A stretch of 5,664 nt of DNA from assembly GCA_027064945.1 (NCBI GenBank), contig JAMOPB010000469.1:1-5664 (forward strand), written 5' to 3'. This stretch comes from Candidatus Cloacimonadota bacterium (lineage in GTDB: Bacteria > Cloacimonadota > Cloacimonadia > Cloacimonadales > TCS61). Shown in pieces: positions 1 to 5,664 of the stretch. A model generated the notes under the pieces. The model had not been told where the DNA came from. It saw only the letters and a list, made by a program, of their open reading frames with translations, and did no database searches. The position numbers were made by a program, and so were the translations under genes. Numbering within the stretch: position 1 is the stretch's first letter; the number at the start of each line of letters is the position of its first letter.

Positions 1-5
1 ATGAG

Positions 6-42
6 TTTAAAACTAACCTCCGAAATAGAATTCCGGAGGTTA
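6..42 (-). terminator. Probable intrinsic terminator after pyrG
   Basis: A perfect 9-bp inverted repeat (14-22 with 34-42; TAACCTCCG / CGGAGGTTA) with an 11-base loop starts 8 bases past the pyrG stop codon. In the minus-strand transcript it is followed by UUAGUUUUAAA, a short and imperfect U tract. Position and stem quality fit a rho-independent terminator for the murI-M29-pyrG unit, but the weak U tract leaves room for a partial terminator or an mRNA 3'-end stabiliser. The GGAGG in the 3' arm is not obviously a ribosome-binding site, because no start codon follows it within the window. Confidence 0.6.
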
Positions 43-50
43 ATTGAGAA

Positions 51-1643
51 TTATTTTTTTGCAGCAGCTTTGATGAAGTTATAGAAAATTTCTTGAGGTT
101 TGTCCGGACGAGTTTTGAATTCAGGATGATATTGAACTGCGATATAAAATGGATGATCAGGAATTTCAATAATTTCAACCAAAAGATCATCGGGAGAAGT
201 ACCGGAGATTCTTAATCCTTCTTTTTCTAAAATTTCACGATATGCATTATTAAATTCATAGCGATGGCGATGACGTTCGGAAATAATTTCTTTTTGATAA
301 ATTTTGCGAGCTAAGCTACCTTCTTTGGTTTTGCAAGGATAAGCTCCCAAGCGCATGCTTCCGCCCATCATATCAATATACTTTTGATCTTCCATCAAAT
401 GAATAACAGGATTTTTGCAAAATTCGTCAAATTCGCTACTGTTTACATCTTCCAAGCCACAAACATTTCTGGCATATTCAATTGTGGCAATCTGCATACC
501 TAAGCAGATACCAAAAAAAGGAATTTTATTTTCACGAGCATATTTGGCAATTGCGATTTTACCTTCAATTCCACGAATTCCAAATCCACCGGGAATTAAT
601 ATTCCATCAGTGCCTTTTAGTTTTTCTTCCAAGTCATTATTTATCAAAACTTGCTCTGAATCTACCCAGTTAACAATTAATTTCACATTGTTTTTTGCAG
701 CAGCATGTAATAATGCAGCTTTCACACTTTTATAAGCATCTTGAAACTCTACATATTTTCCACATACAGAGATTTTAACTTCCTCTTCAGCATGCAAAAT
801 ATTATCGATTATTACAGACCAATCGGAAAAATCAATTGGATGTTCTTTGATCTTCATCTTTTCGCAAATAATAGCAGGTAAATTTTCCTGCATAAATACA
901 CGAGGAATCTCATAGATGCATTCTACATCATAGGCATTGATTACATTTTTAATAGGAACATTGGTAAACAGCGCAATTTTGCTTTTAATCTCTTCATTAA
1001 AAGGTGCTTCACTACGGCAAATAAGAATATCAGGTTGAATACCAATCTCTCTTAATTTTGTTGTTGCATGTTGTGTGGGTTTTGTTTTCAATTCTCCGGC
1101 AGCTTTGATATATGGAACATAAGTTAAGAAAACAAATAAACAATTTTCCGGTCCTACTTCCAAGCGAAATTGTCTTACTGCTTCCAAAAACGGTAAACTT
1201 TCGATATCTCCTACTGTTCCGCCAATTTCGGTGATTACAACATCTTCACCTTCGCCGATTTTTCTTACTAAACTTTTAATTTCATTTGTTACGTGAGGAA
1301 TAACCTGAACGGTTTTCCCTAAATAATCTCCACGTCGTTCTTTTTTTAATACTGTGTCATAAATTTGTCCTGAAGTAGCATTAGATTTAGCTGTAAGTGA
1401 TCTGCCAATGAATCGTTCATAATGTCCCAAATCCAAATCTGTCTCGGCGCCATCATCAGTTACAAATACTTCGCCATGTTGAAATGGACTCATCGTTCCG
1501 GGATCCACATTAAGGTATGGATCAAATTTCTGCATCACAACATTATATCCCATCTTTTTAATTAACAAACCGATGGATGAAGAAGTGATTCCTTTTCCAA
1601 GTGAAGATAAAACTCCACCAATAACGAAAATGTGTTTAGCCAT
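51..1643 (-). CDS. pyrG: CTP synthase (glutamine-hydrolysing), complete
   Basis: This cytosolic enzyme makes CTP from UTP, ATP and glutamine, the last step of de novo pyrimidine nucleotide synthesis. The 530-residue length is usual for the family. The N-terminal synthetase domain (about 1-270) shows the P-loop GGVLSSLGKG (9-18), the DPYLNVDPGTMSPFQHGEVF block (41-60), the Mg-site block DGAETDLDLGHYERF (64-78, likely ligand Asp69), ITEIGGTVGDIES (137-149, likely ligand Glu139) and KTKPTQHA (186-193). The C-terminal class I glutaminase domain (about 290-530) has GGFG (352-355), the nucleophile Cys380 in GICLGMQ, RHRHRYEFN (457-465) and the His506/Glu508 pair in QYHPEF. All catalytic residues are present. 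AGGAAG sits 5 bases before the ATG. The gene lies 22 bases after the M29-like gene and is probably the last gene of the murI unit. Nothing odd was seen; identification is very secure. Confidence 0.98.
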   Translation of the reverse strand: MAKHIFVIGGVLSSLGKGITSSSIGLLIKKMGYNVVMQKFDPYLNVDPGTMSPFQHGEVFVTDDGAETDLDLGHYERFIGRSLTAKSNATSGQIYDTVLKKERRGDYLGKTVQVIPHVTNEIKSLVRKIGEGEDVVITEIGGTVGDIESLPFLEAVRQFRLEVGPENCLFVFLTYVPYIKAAGELKTKPTQHATTKLREIGIQPDILICRSEAPFNEEIKSKIALFTNVPIKNVINAYDVECIYEIPRVFMQENLPAIICEKMKIKEHPIDFSDWSVIIDNILHAEEEVKISVCGKYVEFQDAYKSVKAALLHAAAKNNVKLIVNWVDSEQVLINNDLEEKLKGTDGILIPGGFGIRGIEGKIAIAKYARENKIPFFGICLGMQIATIEYARNVCGLEDVNSSEFDEFCKNPVIHLMEDQKYIDMMGGSMRLGAYPCKTKEGSLARKIYQKEIISERHRHRYEFNNAYREILEKEGLRISGTSPDDLLVEIIEIPDHPFYIAVQYHPEFKTRPDKPQEIFYNFIKAAAKK

Positions 1644-1665
1644 TGTTACTTCCTAATTCTTTATT

Positions 1666-2706
1666 TTATAATTTTGAATATTTACCAATTTTCCCGGAAT
1701 ATGTTGAAACATAAATATTGGAATCTCCGGGATAACTGAACGTTAATGTGATATTTTCATTCATTGCTCTATCATATAAAGCATAATTAGAATGTGATGA
1801 AATTTGCGGATTGAAACCTAATGTAAGCGTGCAATGAGAATTGCTGCGCATTAAAGCATTTTGCAAAATAAAATTTTCTTTTTTCTCTTCCTTAAAGGTG
1901 ATAAATCTGATGTTTCCTTCCTTAAACATTATTTTTACATTTTTAAAGAGATGAGATTTGTAATATATTTTTTCAGCACTGATGATGCCATTCAAGCTTT
2001 TACGAATCAAAGGAAATTCTATAAATCCAACCGGCATCACAATTAATTTGTTTTCCGATGAACTTCCGCTATTTACCAAAGCTTGATCTTTGTTGATCTT
2101 CAATTCTAAAACATTTGTAACATCTTCAATGATATAATTTGCACTTGAGAAATATCGATCTTTTAGAATTATTCCCTGTTTATACAGGTAGCGATAGTCA
2201 CAATTTACAGCATCTAAGTAGAAATCTAAAAGTTTTTTGAAATCAGAATTTAAATGTTCAGCTAATTGTTGATTTGGAAAATTTAAAAAAAGCATTTTCT
2301 TATTATTATCAAAAATCTTTTCAATTAAATTTTGTCCGATTTCATTCATTTCACTATCATGGAATGTTGTGGAAAACTCATCGGAATATTTTTGCCAACC
2401 TACTTCGATAAAGATATCTATCAAATCAACCCAATTTGAATAATAGGAAGTGGAAAGTTTATGAATTTCTGCAGGAATTTCTTTAAAGAATCTATTTTGC
2501 AAATTTGTAGTTGTGATATCCAATATAGGGAAAGCCGCTTTTTTTCTGATCAATAGAGCTAATTCTTCTACTAAAGGAATGTCATTGGTTAGATCTGAAC
2601 CAATTTCACAATTATAAAGTTCAGCGGAAATGGATACTACATTTCCTTTTTTTATTCTTAGAATTTCGGAAATTATATTTTGAACAAAACCGGTATATTT
2701 ATCCAT
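1666..2706 (-). CDS. M29-family aminopeptidase-like protein, probably lacking the metal site
   Basis: The protein has 346 residues, slightly short for M29 (AmpS/PepS, COG2309) leucyl-type aminopeptidases, which usually have about 370-410. The fold signature is visible: an N-terminal KKGNVVSISAEL...PLVEELALLIRKK...PILDI half (19-64), a central block ending KDRYFSSANYIIEDVTNVLELKI (182-204), then MPVGFIEFP (224-232), SLNGIIS...IYYKSHLFKNVKIMFKEGNI (237-266) and TLTLGFNPQIS (293-303). Family members release N-terminal amino acids with two metal ions held by two Glu, two His and an Asp. By motif alignment from memory these positions here read Phe228, Thr293, Thr320, Tyr332 and Ser334, so peptidase activity is doubtful. 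No signal peptide or membrane segment is seen, so it is probably cytosolic. The ATG lies 4 bases after the murI stop with no good Shine-Dalgarno, suggesting translational coupling. Family call is moderate; the function is unknown. Confidence 0.7.
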   Translation of the reverse strand: MDKYTGFVQNIISEILRIKKGNVVSISAELYNCEIGSDLTNDIPLVEELALLIRKKAAFPILDITTTNLQNRFFKEIPAEIHKLSTSYYSNWVDLIDIFIEVGWQKYSDEFSTTFHDSEMNEIGQNLIEKIFDNNKKMLFLNFPNQQLAEHLNSDFKKLLDFYLDAVNCDYRYLYKQGIILKDRYFSSANYIIEDVTNVLELKINKDQALVNSGSSSENKLIVMPVGFIEFPLIRKSLNGIISAEKIYYKSHLFKNVKIMFKEGNIRFITFKEEKKENFILQNALMRSNSHCTLTLGFNPQISSHSNYALYDRAMNENITLTFSYPGDSNIYVSTYSGKIGKYSKL

Positions 2707-2710
2707 AGTT

Positions 2711-3514
2711 TTACAGATACCAACTTTCGCCTAATTTCACTTTGGTTAGATGCGTGATATTTTGTCCTAAAATTTTTGCCGCTATGCGAGCAAATTTTTC
2801 TTCATTATCAGATACGTAAAATTTATCTTTCCCAATACCTTCGGTTTCCGTATTTGGAATTATCTCTGCTAATTGCTCTGCAATTGCTTCAGCAGAATCT
2901 ACCAAATTTATATTTTTCCCAACAACATGCGAAATTGTTTTTTTTAAGATGGGATAATGAGTGCAGCCCAAAACTAAAGTATCAATGCCTTTTTCCAATA
3001 TAGGTTGCAAATATTCTTTTGCTACAATTTTACTTACTTCATGATTTTCCCAGCCCTCTTCTGCTAAAGAAACAAAAAGAGGACAAGCCTGACTATATGT
3101 TTGAATTGATGAAGAAAGTTTGGAAATTGCTGAAGGATAAGCTTGAGATTGGATAGTTCCGTTAGTTCCGATAATACCAATTTTCCCATTTTGGGTAGAA
3201 GATAGCGCCTTAATTGCACCAGGTTCGATTACACCGATAACCGGAACAGGAAGTATTTTTGAAAGAGTCTGTAAAGCTGCAGAGGCGGCGGTGTTACAGG
3301 CGATAACAATTATCTTAGCGCCTTGTTGTATGAGAAATCTGGCATTTTGGATTGAATATTCGATTACTGTGTTTTGTGATTTTGGACCGTACGGCACGCG
3401 AGCTGTATCTCCAAAATAGACTATATCTTCGTGAGGGAATTGCTCCCTGATTGCACGAAAAACTGTCAAACCACCTACACCGGAATCGAAAATCCCGATA
3501 GGTCTTTTTTCCAC
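2711..3514 (-). CDS. murI: Glutamate racemase
   Basis: MurI is a cytosolic, cofactor-independent enzyme that interconverts L- and D-glutamate, supplying D-Glu for addition by MurD to peptidoglycan precursors. The 267 residues match the family length. Conserved parts are IFDSGVGGLTV (8-18, Asp10 and Ser11), YFGDTARVPYG (33-43), ACNTA (72-76) with catalytic Cys73, GVIEPG (94-99), GTNGT (116-120), and LGCTHYP (182-188) with the second catalytic Cys184 and His186. DSAEA (206-210) is also typical. The start is a GTG: the next in-frame codons upstream are AAT, AAA, GGA and then a TAA stop, so no in-frame ATG exists. AAGGA lies 6 bases before the GTG. An out-of-frame ATG overlaps the GTG (ATGTG). 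As first gene of the second unit it is followed 4 bases later by the M29-like gene. Identification is very secure. Confidence 0.97.
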   Translation of the reverse strand: MEKRPIGIFDSGVGGLTVFRAIREQFPHEDIVYFGDTARVPYGPKSQNTVIEYSIQNARFLIQQGAKIIVIACNTAASAALQTLSKILPVPVIGVIEPGAIKALSSTQNGKIGIIGTNGTIQSQAYPSAISKLSSSIQTYSQACPLFVSLAEEGWENHEVSKIVAKEYLQPILEKGIDTLVLGCTHYPILKKTISHVVGKNINLVDSAEAIAEQLAEIIPNTETEGIGKDKFYVSDNEEKFARIAAKILGQNITHLTKVKLGESWYL

Positions 3515-3526
3515 ATTTTTTCCTTA
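3512..3526 (-). promoter_or_regulatory. murI ribosome-binding site with overlapping ATG/GTG starts
   Basis: The minus strand reads TAAGGAAAAAATGTGG. The GTG at 3514-3512 opens the murI frame, while the ATG at 3516-3514 opens another frame and meets a TAG after 13 codons. Both lie within reach of the same AAGGA. A run of six A follows (3510-3505), where a one-base backward slip would carry ribosomes from the ATG frame into murI. Confidence 0.6.
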
Positions 3527-3540
3527 GATTTAAAATTTAC

Positions 3541-3601
3541 TTGTAAAACAAAAAATGCGAGGCAATCTTATTTGTCAAGCTTAGGGAAAAGTGAGAGCTT
3601 G
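3541..3601 (-). promoter_or_regulatory. Candidate murI promoter and operator-like repeat
   Basis: The gap between the two units contains a perfect sigma-70-type -35 hexamer TTGACA on the minus strand (3578-3573). At 16-17 bases spacing the -10 region is only a T tract (about 3556-3550), so the match is one-sided. A transcription start near 3540-3545 would give a leader of about 30 bases before the murI GTG. A 6-bp inverted repeat (CAAGCT at 3576-3581 and AGCTTG at 3596-3601) overlaps the -35 box, and a small TTGT-AAA-ACAA palindrome lies at 3541-3551. The rest of the gap between 3602 and 3696 holds no gene or structure that I can recognise. Confidence 0.35.
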
Positions 3602-3696
3602 GAATAGAGAAAATAGTAAACATTAAAAAAGGTAACTATATGTTTATTGGGATGATAAGATAAATATTTATGAATTCTAAATTAAATACCTAGTTT

Positions 3697-3724
3697 AAAA
3701 TAAAACCCCGTATTTTTTACGGGG
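3697..3724 (-). terminator. Intrinsic terminator after the AhpD-like gene
   Basis: A perfect 7-bp stem (CCCCGTA at 3706-3712 with TACGGGG at 3718-3724) with a loop of five bases is followed, on the minus strand, by TTTTATTTT (3705-3697). It begins 7 bases past the stop codon of the AhpD-like gene. This is a classic rho-independent terminator and separates the gpmI unit from the murI unit. On the plus strand the tail is A-rich first, so it is unlikely to work in that direction. Confidence 0.9.
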
Positions 3725-3731
3725 AAAATAT

Positions 3732-4079
3732 TTATTTTGCGTTTTGAATCAGATTTTCCCAAAATTCAAAAGCTCTTCGAATATGCGGAATGGTTATTGA
3801 ACCACCAACTATTAATCCCACTGAAAGAACTTCTTCTATTTCTTCAATTGATATTCCTGATTCATAACACTGGATAAGATGGTATTTTATGCAATCATCA
3901 CACCGTAAGACTAAAGAAGCTACCAATCCTAACATCTCTTTTGTTGCAGATGATAGCTTGTCATCTCGATAAACTTGATTATCCAGACTGAAAAATCGTT
4001 TTATCTCCTGATCCGAATACTTTAAAACGATTTCATTTAATCTTAAGCGTTCTTCTTTGAATTCTTTTATCTTATCCAT
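3732..4079 (-). CDS. Carboxymuconolactone decarboxylase / AhpD-like CxxC protein
   Basis: A single-domain, all-helical protein of 115 residues in the CMD/AhpD superfamily. The redox motif CDDCIKYH (60-67) is followed by the family's EEIEEVLSVGLIVGG helix (79-93). The set Glu48, Cys60, Cys63 and His67 has exactly the spacing of Glu118, Cys130, Cys133 and His137 in mycobacterial AhpD, an alkylhydroperoxidase whose Cys pair and proton relay reduce peroxides or a peroxiredoxin partner. This favours a thiol redox role over true carboxymuconolactone decarboxylation; the real substrate cannot be told. No signal peptide is seen, so it is probably cytosolic and oligomeric. GAAGGA stands 8 bases before the ATG. 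It lies 28 bases after the LEA-like gene and is the last gene of the gpmI unit, with a strong terminator directly behind it. No ahpC or reductase is in view. Confidence 0.9.
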   Translation of the reverse strand: MDKIKEFKEERLRLNEIVLKYSDQEIKRFFSLDNQVYRDDKLSSATKEMLGLVASLVLRCDDCIKYHLIQCYESGISIEEIEEVLSVGLIVGGSITIPHIRRAFEFWENLIQNAK

Positions 4080-4107
4080 TTTTAATTTCCTTCAGATTTA
4101 TATTTAA

Positions 4108-4521
4108 TCAGAAAAAAGACGGAGTGTAAACTTCAATAGTAATATCTCCAATGTCATCTGTGCTTTTAATCGGAACATTTAATATATTCAGCATTTTAAT
4201 ATATTTTTGCTTTTTCTTAGGTTGAGAAACAATTTCGGTGATTCTATCGGCAATTAATTCACCTTTAGTGGTAAATGCACGAATCAAAACATTTTTCTTA
4301 ACCTCGATATTATTTGGATTTGCCACTTCGAAAGTAACTTCAATACTACTTGAAGTTACCTCAGTTGCACGAATATTTAAAAAATGCAAAGTGTATGGTT
4401 GTTTTTTTACCCAATTGGCTCTTAGCCAAATTCCAAAAATTACTGCCAAAAGAATAACTAATTTTGCACTTGCCGGGATCGGTCGTTTTTTTGTGATATC
4501 GATTCTATCTACACTTTTCAT
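4108..4521 (-). CDS. Single-pass membrane protein with LEA-2/WHy-like domain
   Basis: This small protein (137 residues from the chosen start) is not one I can name. Residues up to about 20 are rich in Lys and Arg, then a hydrophobic segment LVILLAVIFGIWL forms one membrane helix or uncleaved anchor, so the C-terminal part should face the periplasm. That part looks like a beta-sandwich of the LEA-2/WHy type: alternating strands TEVTSSSIEVTFEVANPNNIEV, then VLIRAFTTKGELIADRI and later KYIKMLNILNVP; the 'V-x-NPN' pattern is typical of that family. Two ATG codons are adjacent (4524 and 4521). AAGGAG is only 2 bases from the first but 5 from the second, so I chose the second. The gpmI stop is almost adjacent, so translation is probably coupled. 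The function is unknown; the domain call is moderate. Confidence 0.75.
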   Translation of the reverse strand: MKSVDRIDITKKRPIPASAKLVILLAVIFGIWLRANWVKKQPYTLHFLNIRATEVTSSSIEVTFEVANPNNIEVKKNVLIRAFTTKGELIADRITEIVSQPKKKQKYIKMLNILNVPIKSTDDIGDITIEVYTPSFF

Positions 4522-4526
4522 CATAA

Positions 4527-4532
4527 CTCCTT
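4527..4532 (-). promoter_or_regulatory. Shine-Dalgarno sharing bases with the gpmI stop codon
   Basis: The minus strand reads TAAGGAGTTATGATG. The last two bases of the gpmI TAA are the first two of the AAGGAG ribosome-binding site of the LEA-like gene. Spacing favours the second ATG (5 bases) over the first (2 bases), and the layout suggests that ribosomes ending gpmI re-start here. Confidence 0.75.
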
Positions 4533-5664
4533 ATTTCTTTATAAGAACTTTACCTGTCATCTCTTTTGGAATATTAAGATTCATCATGGTTAGGATTGTT
4601 GGAGCAATGTCTGCTAAAATTCCTGATTCAATGCTATTTACTTCGGGATGAGAAATAACAATCGGAACAGGATTTGTACTGTGTGATGTCATAATGTTTC
4701 CGTTTTCATCTAACATCTGTTCAACATTTCCATGATCTGCCGTAAGCAAAATGCTCACATTATTTTCTTTTGCTACTTTTGCCACTTTTCCTACGCATTC
4801 GTCAACGGTTTCCACAGCTTTTATAGCAGCATCCATAAAACCTGTATGACCTACCATGTCACAATTTGCATAATTAGTGATAATGAGAGAATATTCAGGA
4901 TTTTTTAAAGCTTCTATAAGTTTTTCAGTAACTTCATAAGCACTCATTTCCGGTTGTAGATCATAAGTTGCTACAGATGGGGAAGGAACCAAAACACGAT
5001 CTTCGCCTTTAAATGGAGTTTCATTTCCACCATTAAAGAAGAAAGTAACATGAGCATATTTTTCAGTTTCAGCTAAACGCAATTGTTTTAGGTTGTTGTT
5101 TGCTATTACTTCGCCTAAGATATTTGTCATTTCCGGCATTTTGAATGCTACTTCTACCCATGAATTGAAATTAACATCATATTCACTTAAAGTAATAAAT
5201 TTTAAATTCTCATATTTTTTTACTAGGAAATTATCAAAGTTAGGTTGTTTGAAAGCTCTGGTTATTTCCCTAGCTCTATCAGCACGGAAATTAAAAAAGA
5301 TAACAGCGTCATTATCTTCCACAGTCGCAATAGGCTTGTCATTTTCTATAAGCACAGTAGGAATAATAAATTCATCTTCAACCTTATTAGCATAACTTTC
5401 TTCCAAAGTCTCGATTGGATTGTTAGCTAATTTACCTTTTCCCATGGCAATAGCTTCGTATGCTTTTTGAACTCTATCCCACCGATTATCTCGATCCATT
5501 GCATAATATCTTCCGCTTATGGTTGCTAATTTTCCTATTCCTATTTCTGCTGATTTTTCTAAAAACTCTTTGATAAAACCAATTCCTGAATCCGGCAAAG
5601 TATCTCTTCCATCCATAAAGGCATGATAATAAACTTCTGTTAACCCGGCTTTCTTAGCTTCTTT
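4531..5664 (-). CDS. gpmI: 2,3-bisphosphoglycerate-independent phosphoglycerate mutase, N-terminus beyond window
   Basis: This cytosolic, Mn-dependent enzyme interconverts 3- and 2-phosphoglycerate in glycolysis and gluconeogenesis. The frame stays open to the window edge and encodes KEAKKAGLTEVYYHAF before MDGRD, matching the family's 'VYxHxFLDGRD', so the Met at 5616 is internal. Of about 510 residues some 377 are present; about 135-145 are missing, including the first metal Asp and the phosphorylated Ser. Counting from the first visible codon, seen are DGRD (18-21), SGRYYAMDRDNRWDR (50-64), DNDAVIFFNFRADRARE (117-133), RLAETEKYAHVTFFFNGG (196-213), metal ligands Asp269 and His273 in NCDMVGHTG, Asp310-His311 in TADHGN, and His328 in SHSTNPVP, then the normal end KEMTGKVLIKK. 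All visible key residues are intact. It leads the LEA-like and AhpD-like genes. Confidence 0.97.
   Translation of the reverse strand, partial: KEAKKAGLTEVYYHAFMDGRDTLPDSGIGFIKEFLEKSAEIGIGKLATISGRYYAMDRDNRWDRVQKAYEAIAMGKGKLANNPIETLEESYANKVEDEFIIPTVLIENDKPIATVEDNDAVIFFNFRADRAREITRAFKQPNFDNFLVKKYENLKFITLSEYDVNFNSWVEVAFKMPEMTNILGEVIANNNLKQLRLAETEKYAHVTFFFNGGNETPFKGEDRVLVPSPSVATYDLQPEMSAYEVTEKLIEALKNPEYSLIITNYANCDMVGHTGFMDAAIKAVETVDECVGKVAKVAKENNVSILLTADHGNVEQMLDENGNIMTSHSTNPVPIVISHPEVNSIESGILADIAPTILTMMNLNIPKEMTGKVLIKK

Noticed and set aside
1..84. ATG at the first base opening a 27-codon plus-strand frame
   Set aside because: It runs through the hairpin after pyrG and into the pyrG 3' end antisense; it has no support.
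415..735. Plus-strand open frame of 106 codons within pyrG, with a smaller one at 482-673
   Set aside because: Both are antisense to the highly conserved glutaminase domain of pyrG and are shadows of its codon pattern.
1861..2046. Plus-strand frame of 61 codons antisense to the M29-like gene
   Set aside because: It is short, biased only by the A+T-rich opposite strand, and has no domain or start signal.
3541..3700. Small RNA, riboswitch or tRNA in the gap upstream of murI
   Set aside because: I could find no cloverleaf, no conserved riboswitch core and no second terminator; the gap is A+T-rich with only short repeats.
4238..4651. Plus-strand open frame of 137 codons
   Set aside because: It lies antisense across the LEA-like gene and the gpmI end, has no recognisable domain or good ribosome-binding site, and the minus-strand genes are well supported.
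5093..5430. Plus-strand open frames antisense to gpmI
   Set aside because: They cover conserved gpmI motifs in other frames, with no family features of their own.
5614..5616. Met codon as the real start of gpmI
   Set aside because: The frame continues upstream to the window edge and encodes conserved family sequence (VYYHAF before MDGRD), so the Met is internal and the gene is simply cut by the window.
1..5664. Mobile element, CRISPR array or defence system
   Set aside because: No repeat-spacer pattern, transposase, integrase, terminal inverted repeats or defence domain was seen; the genes are housekeeping with uniform composition.

Overview
The window is a stretch of ordinary, A+T-rich bacterial chromosome (G+C roughly one third by eye). 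It carries six protein genes, all on the minus strand, with little space between them except for one gap of about 217 bases. MurI points to a peptidoglycan-making bacterium. I cannot fix the lineage from the sequence. The gene types and base composition would fit an anaerobe of the FCB / Cloacimonadota kind, but that is a low-confidence guess. I see no mobile element, CRISPR array, rRNA, tRNA or phage gene.

Read in the direction of transcription (high to low coordinates), the first transcription unit is gpmI, a membrane-anchored LEA/WHy-like protein, and an AhpD-like CxxC protein. The gpmI gene encodes cofactor-independent phosphoglycerate mutase and is cut by the right window edge. These genes are separated by 9 and 28 bases, and the unit ends in a textbook intrinsic terminator at 3697-3724. 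The second unit begins after the gap, which holds a consensus -35 box and a short inverted repeat. It reads murI (glutamate racemase, GTG start), an M29-aminopeptidase-like protein, and pyrG (CTP synthase), with gaps of 4 and 22 bases and a terminator-like hairpin at 6-42.

Most of the content is housekeeping: glycolysis/gluconeogenesis (gpmI), D-glutamate for the cell wall (murI) and CTP for nucleic acid and lipid synthesis (pyrG). Three genes have less certain roles. The M29-like protein appears to have lost every metal ligand of its family and may be a pseudoenzyme. The LEA-like protein is a small single-pass envelope protein of unknown role. The AhpD-like protein keeps the full catalytic set (Glu48, Cys60, Cys63, His67) but has no peroxiredoxin partner nearby. 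I did not find a new multi-gene system. The best leads are the apparent pseudopeptidase fixed between murI and pyrG, and the odd overlapping start site of murI.
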